64,000 bases of DNA from Streptomyces chartreusis (lineage in GTDB: Bacteria; Actinomycetota; Actinomycetes; Streptomycetales; Streptomycetaceae), in the NCBI RefSeq assembly GCF_008704715.1, contig NZ_CP023689.1, positions 1,426,001 to 1,490,000 of the forward strand. The letters run 5' to 3'. This document shows positions 53,921 to 61,557 of the stretch, in pieces. The position numbers and the translations under genes were made by a program. The first letter of the stretch is position 1; each line of letters starts with the position of its first letter. A model generated the notes under the pieces. The model made no database searches. It saw nothing but the letters and a program-made list of their open reading frames with translations, and was not told the origin of the DNA.

Positions 53921-53949
53921 GGCTCTCCGTTTCTGGGTGCACTGAAGGC

Positions 53950-53997
53950 GGGCCAGCTCCGCTCGGGGCTGGGGGTTGCTCCTCGCGGAGCTGGCCC
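53950..53997 (-). terminator. 13-bp hairpin between clamp and exonuclease genes
   Basis: Arms 53950-53962 and 53985-53997 with a 22-base loop, 54 bases after the clamp stop. Likely terminator or processing site. Confidence 0.78.
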
Positions 53998-54051
53998 TGG
54001 GGTGCCGCGGAGCCTTGAGGGAAAGCTCGACGCGGCGTATGGGGTTGTGGG

Positions 54052-55158
54052 CTAGAGGCGGACGGGCATGACGAGGTGCTGGTAGTCGGTGTCGTCGCCG
54101 ACCGCGTGTACGAGTGCGGGCTTCGTCGGCCCAGTGAGGCCGATTCGGACTTCGTCGGTGCCGGCCACCGTGAGGGCGTCGAGGAGCGGCCCAGGCTGGA
54201 ATGCGATCTGCAGGGACGGTCCGTCGATGTGGCGGCCGTCGACGTAGTCCATGGCGACCGCGCCGGTGTCGTCGCCGGCGGCCCGCACGGAGATGTCGTC
54301 GGATCCGAAGCCGAGAAGGATCTTCGGCTTGCCGTCGCCGGCGACGAGACAAGCCCGCTTGACAGTGGAGATCAGGTCGGCGGCCGGTGCGACCGCCTCG
54401 GTGGTGAACTGTGCGGGAATGAAGCGGTGCGGGTCCTGCCGGCCGGCCTCATCAAGCCGGTCGAGGGTGGAGTAGCGGACCCGGTCGCCGATCCCGACTG
54501 TCTTCCCGGCCAGCGACAGGGAGATGGCGCCTTCGAGGCCGAGGACGGCGTCGACGAGCGACCTGCCGACGACGAGGGCGCCCACCGGCTCCTGGTCGCG
54601 GGCGGGCGTCCAGGCGATGGTCCGCTCAGCCATGCGGTACCGATCGGTGGCCCACACCGTGAGCCGGTCGCCGCCTGCGGTCAGTTGGATGCCGGAACGC
54701 CACACCTGGAGGTCGTTGACCTTCGGGTCGGTGGCGGACACGGCCTGGCGGACCGCTTCGGCCAACTCTGACCCGTCGACGGTGCCGTCGGGGTCGGGCT
54801 GGTCTGCGACGGCGGGGTAGTCGCCAGCCGGCAGCAGGCTCAAGCGAAACAGGTCGCGGCCCGCGGCGAGTTCGACCTGCTCCTGGGCCGTGGCGAGTTC
54901 GATGAGCTCGGACCGGTAGGCGCCGACCACTTGGGCGGCCATGCGGCCCGGGACGACGATGCGTCCCGGCTCCATCACATCGGCCGGCAGAGTGGCCCGG
55001 GCGCCGCCGCCGTGGGAGGCGGCCCCGATCGTGACCGTGTCGTCGCCGGCATCGATGAGCAGTCCGGCATAGATCGGCTGGGTGGGCTTGGCGTCCAGTT
55101 GAGCGGCGGCCCAGGCGAGGAGGTCGGCGAACTGTCGCCGCGTCACGCGGGCCTTCAT
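54052..55158 (-). CDS. phage sliding clamp (DnaN-like), 368 aa
   Basis: Length and three-part architecture match bacterial beta clamps. QLDAKPTQPIYAGLLIDAGD, VVPGRMAAQVVGAYRSELIE and LFRLSLLPAGDYPAVADQPD belong to domain one. RYRMAERTIAWTPARDQEPV and SLVDAVLGLEGAISLSLAGK are in domain two. The C-terminus HLVMPVRL is the typical end with the hydrophobic partner pocket. The phage must have its own clamp to redirect polymerase or repair enzymes. ATG 55158 overlaps the small clamp-motif gene stop. Confidence 0.9.
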   Translation of the reverse strand: MKARVTRRQFADLLAWAAAQLDAKPTQPIYAGLLIDAGDDTVTIGAASHGGGARATLPADVMEPGRIVVPGRMAAQVVGAYRSELIELATAQEQVELAAGRDLFRLSLLPAGDYPAVADQPDPDGTVDGSELAEAVRQAVSATDPKVNDLQVWRSGIQLTAGGDRLTVWATDRYRMAERTIAWTPARDQEPVGALVVGRSLVDAVLGLEGAISLSLAGKTVGIGDRVRYSTLDRLDEAGRQDPHRFIPAQFTTEAVAPAADLISTVKRACLVAGDGKPKILLGFGSDDISVRAAGDDTGAVAMDYVDGRHIDGPSLQIAFQPGPLLDALTVAGTDEVRIGLTGPTKPALVHAVGDDTDYQHLVMPVRL

Positions 55159-55313
55159 GCCGCGTCCCCGGCGTCGTCGAAGGCGAGCTGGTTCGGGTCC
55201 TCGCCCGGGTGCGCCTCACGGGTGTCGCCATCGGCGGCGGCCGGCCACGGGCCGGGTTTGCCGGTGCCGACAATCTCGTCGTCACCGAACAGTGCAAGCT
55301 GCTTGGTTTCCAT
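55155..55313 (-). CDS. small protein with N-terminal clamp-binding motif, 52 aa
   Basis: ATG 55313, with GGAG 7 bases upstream. An ATG at 55325 would add four residues. The start reads METKQLALFGDDE, where QLALF matches the consensus clamp-binding pentapeptide QL(S/D)LF. The rest is acidic and unstructured, with a second weak QLAFDD near the end. It is translated with the clamp through an ATGA overlap. It may occupy the phage or host clamp pocket and alter which polymerase is used. Confidence 0.68.
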   Translation of the reverse strand: METKQLALFGDDEIVGTGKPGPWPAAADGDTREAHPGEDPNQLAFDDAGDAA

Positions 55314-55396
55314 CAGGGTCTCCATGGGATGCTGGTGTTCGACCCCCGGGCGTTCCGAGCGCTCGGGGTTTCTTCTTGGGTGCCGCAGCGGCGGGT

Positions 55397-56335
55397 CTAT
55401 GCGGCGGCGTCGGTGAAGCAGCCGCCGCAACCGCCCCAGTCGTTGCGGTCGAACGCCTCTTTTTGCTCGTCGGCGAGGGAGTCGAAGGAGGGGCGGTCGC
55501 GGTCTGCGGCTTCGAGCCGTTCACGGAACTCGCTGAGCGGCAGCGGCCGCCCGCCGTCCTTCCAGTCCCGCAGGATCGCCACGTCGGCGTTCTTTTCGCG
55601 CCGGAAGCGGGCCTCCTCGGCCTCCATGTAGTCGTACCGGTCACGGTGGATGCGGTACGTCAGCTCCCAGTACGCCTGCCCGCCGCGCACGCACAGGCCG
55701 GCGCAGTTCGCGTGCGGGTAGCCTTCGTCGTACATGGCGGGGGCGGCGATCCCCGCCTCGGCTAGCCGTGCGACGGTCTCGCTCTGCTCGTAGTACGGCG
55801 GCTTCGTCAGCTGGAACTCGACCCGCCAGGCCTCAGCCTCAGGCATCAGGTTCGAGCAGCCCGCGCCTGGCAGCCGGCCGTCCTCGGTGAACAGCGGCCC
55901 GCGCAGTGTCTTGTTTCGGCAGCGTTTGCCGTTGTGGTGGTAGCCGGCCAGGATGCCCGGGATGCGGTGTTGCTCGTCCCACTTGATGCCGATGTGGATG
56001 ACCGTGTCGGCCGGGTCGCAGTTCTTCCAGAGCCACTCGTAGCAGGGCTCCTGCTTGAGGGCCCGCGAGCATGGGGTGAAGCGCGAGTTTCCGAATATGC
56101 CCTCGTCGAAGAACACGTCGACGGGGGTGCGCTTCTGTGGGTCCGATACTTCAACGACTTCGATGCCGAGGTGTACGGCCGTCTCTTTCAGGAACCGGTA
56201 GTTGTCGGCGTCCTCAGCGTGGACGTTCGCGAACAGGGCGACGGTGTTCGTCACGCCGTGCTCGGCGATGGTCCGCGCCAGCAGTTCGTAGCTGCTGAGG
56301 CCGGTCGAGTACATCACCACCTGCTTGGTGGCCAT
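55397..56335 (-). CDS. PP-loop PAPS-reductase-like protein, 312 aa
   Basis: The N-terminus VVMYSTGLSSYELLARTIAE at residues 5-24 is a PP-loop variant of adenine-nucleotide alpha hydrolases: SGG is changed to STG, and the Asp-Ser pair to Ser-Tyr. Cysteines near FTPCSRALKQEPCYEWLWKN and GAGCSNLMPEAEAW match DndC- or PAPS-reductase-type cluster positions. A C-terminal CGGCF pair ends the protein. Possible roles are DNA sulfur or base modification or tRNA-like thiolation. Nothing else of such a pathway lies near. Confidence 0.75.
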   Translation of the reverse strand: MATKQVVMYSTGLSSYELLARTIAEHGVTNTVALFANVHAEDADNYRFLKETAVHLGIEVVEVSDPQKRTPVDVFFDEGIFGNSRFTPCSRALKQEPCYEWLWKNCDPADTVIHIGIKWDEQHRIPGILAGYHHNGKRCRNKTLRGPLFTEDGRLPGAGCSNLMPEAEAWRVEFQLTKPPYYEQSETVARLAEAGIAAPAMYDEGYPHANCAGLCVRGGQAYWELTYRIHRDRYDYMEAEEARFRREKNADVAILRDWKDGGRPLPLSEFRERLEAADRDRPSFDSLADEQKEAFDRNDWGGCGGCFTDAAA

Positions 56336-56435
56336 TGCTGTGTCCCTCCGTTTGAGATGCTGTGTGGTGGGCCGTTCGGTCCCTCTTCTTGGGCGCCGGC
56401 CGTGGCGGGACCGGTGTCTCCGCCAGGCCGGCGGG

Positions 56436-56885
56436 TCAGGTGGTGGTCTGTCCCGGGTCGGTGACGGGTCCGAGGCGTCCGGCGTCGCGGGCGGCCCACA
56501 GGGTGGTGACGTCGATCGGCCCGGTGGCCTGGTCCTCGACGGCGCTGGTGTCACGCACCATCGGCGGCACGGTGACCCGGTTGGCGTTGGCCTCCGCGGC
56601 GAGCTGCGGGCCGAACTGGGCACGCAGGCGGAGGGCTTCGTCGCGCCACTCGTCGCGCTCCATCTGCATCTGGGCGGCAGCCTCTTCGGCCTCGCCCCGC
56701 AGCTGCTTCTCCTGCTCCCAGGCGGCGTTGGTGGTGACGACGTCGTGCATGAGGATCGCGAAGAAGTCGTCGGCGGCGGCCTGCCGGTTCATGACCGCGG
56801 CCATGTCCTGGCGGAGCCGACCCACCTCGTCGACGGCGCGGTGCTTGCGGTCACGGCGGGTGGGCCACGGAATGGTGAGGCTCAC
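56436..56885 (-). CDS. coiled-coil protein, 149 aa
   Basis: ATG 56885 overlaps the upstream stop. MSLTIPWPTRRDRKHRAVDE is followed by a long coiled coil (WEQEKQLRGEAEEAAAQMQM, then RDEWRDEALRLRAQFGPQLA). The C-terminus is flexible. Function unknown. Confidence 0.6.
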   Translation of the reverse strand: MSLTIPWPTRRDRKHRAVDEVGRLRQDMAAVMNRQAAADDFFAILMHDVVTTNAAWEQEKQLRGEAEEAAAQMQMERDEWRDEALRLRAQFGPQLAAEANANRVTVPPMVRDTSAVEDQATGPIDVTTLWAARDAGRLGPVTDPGQTTT

Positions 56886-57088
56886 GGCTGCTCCTTGTTC
56901 AGTCCGAGTGCGGCGAGGAGGTCGCGCTTGTCGGCGGTGATGTGCGGGTCGGCCGCGAGCTCGGCTGCGGTCAGCTGCGGGTGTTCGGCAGCGATCCAGC
57001 GGTCGACATAGTTCGCTGCGGCCTGCTGGGTCTCCGGGTCGATGGCGCAGGGGCCGAAGTCGAATTCGAGCTCGTGGCCGCCCATCAC
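56882..57088 (-). CDS. hypothetical protein, 68 aa
   Basis: MMGGHELEFDFGPCAIDPET then a helix with AANYVDRWIAAEHPQLTAAE. Small acidic protein. It overlaps both neighbours by ATGA. No family is recognised. Confidence 0.56.
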   Translation of the reverse strand: MMGGHELEFDFGPCAIDPETQQAAANYVDRWIAAEHPQLTAAELAADPHITADKRDLLAALGLNKEQP

Positions 57089-57303
57089 GCCTCCAGGAAG
57101 CTGCGGTCGATGTAGCCGGCGCCGTCGCTGTCGGCGAAGTCGCGGGCGGTGGTGAGTTGCTGGTTGCGGTTCCGGGCGTCGGCGATCTGGGTGTTGAGCT
57201 CGCCGATCCGCTTGCGCAGGAGCCGGTTGACGTGGCGGACGAGGGCGTTGAACAGGCCCGCCATCGGCGACAGGCGCGGCGACGGCAGCGGCGCGGTAGT
57301 CAT
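57085..57303 (-). CDS. hypothetical protein, 72 aa
   Basis: MTTAPLPSPRLSPMAGLFNA, then basic helical LVRHVNRLLRKRIGELNTQI and a short acidic tail. Coiled-coil potential in the middle. No family. It is in the long coupled early run. Confidence 0.55.
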   Translation of the reverse strand: MTTAPLPSPRLSPMAGLFNALVRHVNRLLRKRIGELNTQIADARNRNQQLTTARDFADSDGAGYIDRSFLEA

Positions 57304-57602
57304 GACGCCGCCTTGTCAGCAGCGGCCCGCAGTGCGTCCTGCACGTCGCCCGCAGCCCGGCCGGGCTGCTGCTCCCATTCGCGGGGGTCGCAGCCGAGGT
57401 GCGCGGCCAGCTGGTCCCAGGCGGCGAGGGAAGTCTCCTCCGCGTTCCGGCTGCCCTTCCCGGGAACCAGCCCGATGGCCTGGTCGATGAGGGCGATCAG
57501 GCTGCGGTCGCGGGCCGGGTCCCAGCCGCAGCAGGCGACGAGATCACTCGCGCCGCGCAGGACCGCGGCGACACGGAAGCCGGTCACGGACAGCGTCACC
57601 AT
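57300..57602 (-). CDS. hypothetical protein, 100 aa
   Basis: ATG 57602 (MVTLSVTGFRVAAVLRGASD). CCGWDPARDRSLIALIDQAI and EETSLAAWDQLAAHLGCDPR suggest a compact helical fold. The C-terminal helix is Ala-rich. Unknown function. Confidence 0.56.
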   Translation of the reverse strand: MVTLSVTGFRVAAVLRGASDLVACCGWDPARDRSLIALIDQAIGLVPGKGSRNAEETSLAAWDQLAAHLGCDPREWEQQPGRAAGDVQDALRAAADKAAS

Positions 57603-57775
57603 CACGCCACCACCCATCCGGCGTCGAGGCGGGCGGCGTCGAGGCGCAGTTCGTACTCGCGGACCTGGCCCGGCGTCCACTCACGCTCGTCCGGGCCGAA
57701 CTCGCGGTGCGCCTCGGTCCAGACTCGGATCAGGGCGTCCTCGACGACGTCGGCGAGACGGATCGGGGAGCCCAT
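57602..57775 (-). CDS. hypothetical protein, 57 aa
   Basis: ATG 57775. MGSPIRLADVVEDALIRVWT, then HREFGPDEREWTPGQVREYE. Helical and acidic. Coupled on both sides. No motif. Confidence 0.54.
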   Translation of the reverse strand: MGSPIRLADVVEDALIRVWTEAHREFGPDEREWTPGQVREYELRLDAARLDAGWVVA

Positions 57776-58119
57776 CACGCCACCTTCCGCGCTGCCTGCT
57801 CGAACGCGGCGATCACGTCGCCCGGGGTGCGGTCGAATTCGTCGTTCCACTCGCTGATGGCGATGGTCGGCCAGGAGTCGGGCATCGGGAGGCGGAGGTG
57901 CTGGGCGAAGTCGAGGGCGATCACGTCGACTTCGTCGCTGCACGGGACCGGCTGCCCGTCGACTGCGATGCTGAGTGCGCCGACCGCGCAGACTGGCGAC
58001 TCGGCCGGGGTCAGCTGGATGCCGACTCCGGACTCGCCGACCCCGTAGTAGGAGCCCTTGTAGTGGCCGTTCGTGCGGATGACGTCGGCGGCCTTCAGGT
58101 AGGTCTCAGAGAGCTTCAC
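57775..58119 (-). CDS. DUF6197-like protein, 114 aa
   Basis: GTG 58119 (KLSETYLKAADVIRTNGHYK). It has CAVGALSIAVDG and AISEWNDEFDRTPGDVIAAF, which correspond to the DUF6197 pattern of a helix AADxIxxxGxxxGxY, a CAxGA core and WND...RTxxDVIxAF end. Members are common in Streptomyces and its phages. Activity unknown. Confidence 0.72.
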   Translation of the reverse strand: MKLSETYLKAADVIRTNGHYKGSYYGVGESGVGIQLTPAESPVCAVGALSIAVDGQPVPCSDEVDVIALDFAQHLRLPMPDSWPTIAISEWNDEFDRTPGDVIAAFEQAARKVA

Positions 58120-58349
58120 GACGCGGCCTCCTCGGCGGCAGGTGCGTGGGTGTAGTCGAGGGCGGGGTCGAGGAGGTGCCTGTATTCGGCGGCGATGCCG
58201 TCCGACTGGCGGCCGGTCGGCCACTCCGGGTGCCGGATCAGCCAGCCGACTCGGCCGAGACGCTCCTCGACCTTCCGGCGGGCAATGTCACGCGCCAGTT
58301 GTTCGGCCGGAACGTCGAGGGCGGCGATCGGCTTCACCGGGGCGTTCAT
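58116..58349 (-). CDS. hypothetical protein, 77 aa
   Basis: ATG 58349 (MNAPVKPIAALDVPAEQLAR), then RRKVEERLGRVGWLIRHPEW and EYRHLLDPALDYTHAPAAEE. Helical. Overlaps both neighbours. No family. Confidence 0.55.
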   Translation of the reverse strand: MNAPVKPIAALDVPAEQLARDIARRKVEERLGRVGWLIRHPEWPTGRQSDGIAAEYRHLLDPALDYTHAPAAEEAAS

Positions 58350-59101
58350 GACGTCACCTCGGACCCCTCGGCCGCCTGGTCGGCGAGCTTCTCCAGGCGC
58401 TCCGCGGCGTCCTGCACACCGTCCGAGTAGCCGTCCAGGTAGGCCTGCGAACGGTCGCGATCCTCCGGCGCCTGGCCGTCCAGCTTCTCGACCTCCGTGG
58501 CGGCCTCGGAGAAGACGCTGGAGCGGAAGGCGCGCGGCTGGGCGAACGGGTCGTCCGCCTGCGGCATCGCCTGGTGGTAGAGCCACTGGGCACCCAGGGC
58601 GTCAGCGCCGGGATCGTCCGAGTCGAAAATGAAGGACGACAACGACCGGCCGGTGGCCGCCAAGGCGGTTTCAAGCTGGACGATGCGTGCGGCCTGCTTC
58701 TTCGCTGCTGTCTCCGCCTCGTGCTGCGGGGTGAAGACTTCTTTGCCGTGCTTGATGGCGGTGGCGCACGGCCAGCCGGTGACGACTCCCTCTTCCTGGC
58801 AGACCGCGCACAGCCAGGAGTTCGGCACCCCGCAGTCGTCGAAGACGGGGACGTGGAAGCGGGCCGGCAGCTTCGCGTTCTCCTCCAGCGAGAAGCCCGC
58901 GAGGATCTCGTAGTACGGGTGATCCGGGGCGTGCAGGAGCGTGGCCCGCTGCGCGCACCCGTCGTGCTCCACCGGCTTGCCATCGGCGACGTTGCTACGG
59001 CAGGTGCCGCACGCGGACGGGTCGGCGCTGGTGCTCTTCGCGGCGAGGAACTCGGCGCGCCGCTCGACCCAGAACGGGTCCATGTCGGAGTGCTGGCTCA
59101 T
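58346..59101 (-). CDS. hypothetical early protein with zinc-like pairs, 251 aa
   Basis: ATG 59101. CGTCRSNVADGKPVEHDGCA and CGVPNSWLCAVCQEEGVVTG then PC suggest two zinc sites. A helical segment ETAAKKQAARIVQLETALAA follows, and the C-terminus is acidic and helical. Proteins with this layout occur in actinophage early regions. No function is known to me. Confidence 0.62.
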   Translation of the reverse strand: MSQHSDMDPFWVERRAEFLAAKSTSADPSACGTCRSNVADGKPVEHDGCAQRATLLHAPDHPYYEILAGFSLEENAKLPARFHVPVFDDCGVPNSWLCAVCQEEGVVTGWPCATAIKHGKEVFTPQHEAETAAKKQAARIVQLETALAATGRSLSSFIFDSDDPGADALGAQWLYHQAMPQADDPFAQPRAFRSSVFSEAATEVEKLDGQAPEDRDRSQAYLDGYSDGVQDAAERLEKLADQAAEGSEVTS

Positions 59102-59484
59102 GACGCGTCCTCCGTCCGCTGCTCGCCGGGGTGGGTGAGGTTGCGGACCGGCTTCCACGGGGCCCTGCCAGAGCCGGGGCACGGCTCGGACCAGTCCTTG
59201 CCTCCCCAGCGGTGGTTGCCCATGACGCCTTCGCGGGTCATCGCCCGGTCCTTCACGCAGTGGGCGCACCAGCCGCGGGGGCGAGCAGGCTCGGGGACGG
59301 CCGGGTAGACGATGCGGTAGCAGGGGTGGCCGACGGTGCGGCGCTTCTCGCCGTCGAGGCGGAAGCGCAGGTACCCCCCGCCCGCGCCGACGATCGTGGC
59401 GGGCTTGCCGTCGTAGGTGATGCGCATGCCGTGTCGCGCGGGCACGTCGTAGGTGCGGCGGATCCACTCCATCGTGCTGCTCAC
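59098..59484 (-). CDS. hypothetical protein, 128 aa
   Basis: GTG 59484 overlaps the upstream stop, and ATG 59472 is an alternative. MEWIRRTYDVPARHGMRITY then DGKPATIVGAGGGYLRFRLD suggests a beta barrel. CAHCVKDRAMTREGVMGNHR is a CxxC plus His site. Function unknown. Confidence 0.58.
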   Translation of the reverse strand: MSSTMEWIRRTYDVPARHGMRITYDGKPATIVGAGGGYLRFRLDGEKRRTVGHPCYRIVYPAVPEPARPRGWCAHCVKDRAMTREGVMGNHRWGGKDWSEPCPGSGRAPWKPVRNLTHPGEQRTEDAS

Positions 59485-59765
59485 GACTTGCCCCCGTCCT
59501 GCACGGCGTGGGCTTCGCGGTCGGCGAGGACGCCCGTCCAGTAGACGTAGAACAGTTCGTCCAGCGCGGCGGCCTTCTCCGAGGCGGGCAGCTCCTCGAA
59601 CGCGAGGCGGCCGATCTGCTCCGCCTCGAACCCGTCCGGGTGCGTAGCGATCAGCAGCTCCTCCGCCTCGTTCCACAGCGCACGGAATGCCGACACCATC
59701 GGGACGGACGACGTGATGCGGTCGAACTCGGTCAGCTCGACGTACTCGGGGCTCGGGTCGCTCAC
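59481..59765 (-). CDS. hypothetical protein, 94 aa
   Basis: GTG 59765. SDPSPEYVELTEFDRITSSV and a helical acidic body (FEELPASEKAAALDELFYVY). Coupled on both sides. No family. Confidence 0.56.
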   Translation of the reverse strand: MSDPSPEYVELTEFDRITSSVPMVSAFRALWNEAEELLIATHPDGFEAEQIGRLAFEELPASEKAAALDELFYVYWTGVLADREAHAVQDGGKS

Positions 59766-60043
59766 GACTCGTCACCGCCCGCCAGGAAGTTGGCGGTGTG
59801 CACCGAGTAGGTCGTCCAGGAGAACCGGCGGCCCTTGCCCGCCTCGCCCTTGCGGCGCTGCATGAGGCGCCACACCTTGCCGGGCAGGTACTCGTCCCAG
59901 CGGTACTCCCACTGGTCGGCGCCAGCCCAGTCAGTTTGGCGGGTCAGCGCGGCGGCCTGTGCAACGCTCAGGTCGGTGGCCACCGCGAGCGGCTTCTCAC
60001 CGATCACGACCACGTAAGCAGTGGTCTGGGATGATGGCTTCAC
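59762..60043 (-). CDS. hypothetical protein, 93 aa; first gene of the long early run
   Basis: GTG 60043 (KPSSQTTAYVVVIGEKPLAV). VAQAAALTRQTDWAGADQWE then YRWDEYLPGKVWRLMQRRKG. It may be a small beta protein with Trp-rich surface. It is the first of the chain of overlapping early genes reading left from the lysogeny module. Confidence 0.56.
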   Translation of the reverse strand: MKPSSQTTAYVVVIGEKPLAVATDLSVAQAAALTRQTDWAGADQWEYRWDEYLPGKVWRLMQRRKGEAGKGRRFSWTTYSVHTANFLAGGDES

Positions 60044-60136
60044 GTGAAGCCCCTTTCGTTTCGTGAGGTTCGTGAGGGGTGGAGCGCTGCGGTCGTCCCT
60101 GGCTTGGCAGTAAGGGGCGGCCGCTTTGTATGCCGC

Positions 60137-60469
60137 TCAGGCGGCGGCGCGGTGCTGACGCGGGATGCGGGGCTCCGGCGGCCGGGACTCGTGGACCCGG
60201 TCGGCGTCGTCGGCTACAAGGGCGTCGAGCTCGGCCTTCTTGTAGGCGTCGATGCCGGCGATCGCGTAGACGAGGCGGCCGTGGTAGCGCTGGCCCTTGG
60301 GGCCCTTGCCGGTGTGGCGCCAGTTCCAGAGGGTTCGGCGGGTGATGCTGAGCCGGCGGGCGGCTTCGTCACTCCAGACGAAGCCTTCCGGCGGCGCCGG
60401 GGGGCCTTCCTTCGAGAGGCGGGGCACTGGTTTTCCCTTCGTGGGGGCGGCGTGGGGACGGTATGTCAT
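60137..60469 (-). CDS. excisionase/HTH_17-like protein, 110 aa
   Basis: ATG 60469 overlaps the upstream stop. GTG 60427 has a better ribosome site and would give a 96-residue form. FVWSDEAARRLSITRRTLWN at about residues 33-52 is a MerR/excisionase-type winged-helix start, then RHTGKGPKGQRYHGRLVYAI. This is the layout of small excisionase or helix-turn-helix-17 proteins, so a role in prophage excision or regulation is likely. Confidence 0.7.
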   Translation of the reverse strand: MTYRPHAAPTKGKPVPRLSKEGPPAPPEGFVWSDEAARRLSITRRTLWNWRHTGKGPKGQRYHGRLVYAIAGIDAYKKAELDALVADDADRVHESRPPEPRIPRQHRAAA

Positions 60470-60711
60470 TGAGCCAATGACGTCGGGGGCATGAAGAGCA
60501 CCAGGACGGTGACGCCGAGGGCCTCCACTACGCGATGCGCTTCGTTGACGTCGAGCCAGTCGAGGTCGCCACGCGCGATGCGCTCGATTTTCGACTTGCT
60601 GACCTGAGCCGTGGTGGCGAGGTCTCGGATGCTGTAGGACTGGCCGCGACCTGGGTGTTCCATGATCTTCAGGAAGGTTTCCAGGTCTCTCAGGACGTAG
60701 CGCACGCTCAA
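60466..60711 (-). CDS. XRE-type HTH protein with TTG start, 81 aa
   Basis: TTG 60711 or GTG 60705. SYSIRDLATTAQVSKSKIER at about 25-44 is the helix-turn-helix. DVNEAHRVVEALGVTVLVLF is the C-terminal helix plus strand typical of XRE regulators. It diverges from the other HTH gene at 60956, so the pair looks like a Cro/repressor switch. It is cotranscribed with the excisionase-like gene. Confidence 0.77.
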   Translation of the reverse strand: MSVRYVLRDLETFLKIMEHPGRGQSYSIRDLATTAQVSKSKIERIARGDLDWLDVNEAHRVVEALGVTVLVLFMPPTSLAQ

Positions 60712-60955
60712 TGGATCCCCCGAGTGCAGAGGTGCCTTTCGATGACCCCAACTTACTCGCCCCAGGGACGATTCGTCAATGACTCAGTGACGACCGGATA
60801 GCCGGTATCGGCCAAGCTTCGGTCTAGATAGCATCGAGTCGTAGACGTTTCGTCTCAGGTCCAGGATGGTTGTACGGACTGACCTGCTAGTTTTTCGCTG
60901 CACGCTTCTGCTACTAGAGACAGCCGGTGAGAGAGTGACGCGAGAGGACGACGAT
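60712..60955. promoter_or_regulatory. divergent control region of the lysogeny switch
   Basis: 244 bases between the two HTH genes. It includes GTAGACGTTTCGTC at 60841-60854, which overlaps a short palindrome (AGACG TTT CGTCT) and resembles boxes at 61445 and 61481. CGTCA and TGACG at 60770-60790 form another loose inverted repeat. No single sigma-70 promoter can be chosen with confidence. Confidence 0.5.
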
Positions 60956-61393
60956 ATGAAGGCCCCGGCCACCGCTCCAGACCCTGGGACGGCCGACGCC
61001 TCGAAGCTCGGCGCCCTCTCCCAGCTCGTCCAGGAAGCCAACGACAAAGGCCTCTCCTACCAGGACATGGCCGACCGAGCCGTCGACCCGGAAACTGGCA
61101 CTCGCTACTACAAGCAGTCACTGCAGAAGCTGGTCCGCAACCCGCCGACCAACCCGCCCACGCCGGCCCAGATGCAGGCCATCGCCAACGGCATCGGCCG
61201 GCCGCTGCGCATCGTTCAGGCCGCCGCGGCCAAGCAGTGGCTGCTGTACGAGGCGACCGAGCTGAGCGGCTACGACGCCGAGGTGCGCATCATCGTCGGC
61301 CACCTCGCCGGGAAGTCGCGGGCGGAGCTGCTGCGCTGGCGCATGATGATCGAGGCCGACGAGAAGGCCCAACGTGAGGCCGACGAAGGCTAG
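60956..61393 (+). CDS. repressor-like HTH protein, 145 aa
   Basis: ATG 60956 with GAGAGGAC. ALSQLVQEANDKGLSYQDMA at about residues 17-36, then QSLQKLVRNPPTNPPTPAQM and QAIANGIGRPLRIVQAAAAK form an XRE-like DNA-binding domain with an inserted loop (RAVDPETGTRYY). The C-terminus is a helical domain (VGHLAGKSRAELLRWRMMIE) for dimerisation. I recall similar proteins beside integrases in Streptomyces elements. It is the best candidate for the lysogenic repressor. Confidence 0.77.
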   Translation: MKAPATAPDPGTADASKLGALSQLVQEANDKGLSYQDMADRAVDPETGTRYYKQSLQKLVRNPPTNPPTPAQMQAIANGIGRPLRIVQAAAAKQWLLYEATELSGYDAEVRIIVGHLAGKSRAELLRWRMMIEADEKAQREADEG

Positions 61394-61444
61394 TTGACGC
61401 CCCGTCACGGAGTCCGCACGGAATTCGATCGCGAATGTCCGTAT

Positions 61445-61495
61445 GTAGACATTTCTTCAACCGGTTGTTGACGACTCTCAGTAGACGTACCCTTC
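61445..61495 (+). promoter_or_regulatory. GTAGACRT boxes upstream of the gene at 61558
   Basis: GTAGACATTTCTTC (61445-61458) matches 12 of 14 bases of the box at 60841-60854. GTAGACGT occurs again at 61481-61488. Spacing 36 bases. They lie in the 164-base gap before 61558 and may be operators for the HTH repressors. Confidence 0.5.
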
Positions 61496-61557
61496 ACCAA
61501 CCGTGCACATCCGGCCGATCTGGCTCGTCGTGCACTGTTGAGACGCGGGGAGGGTTC

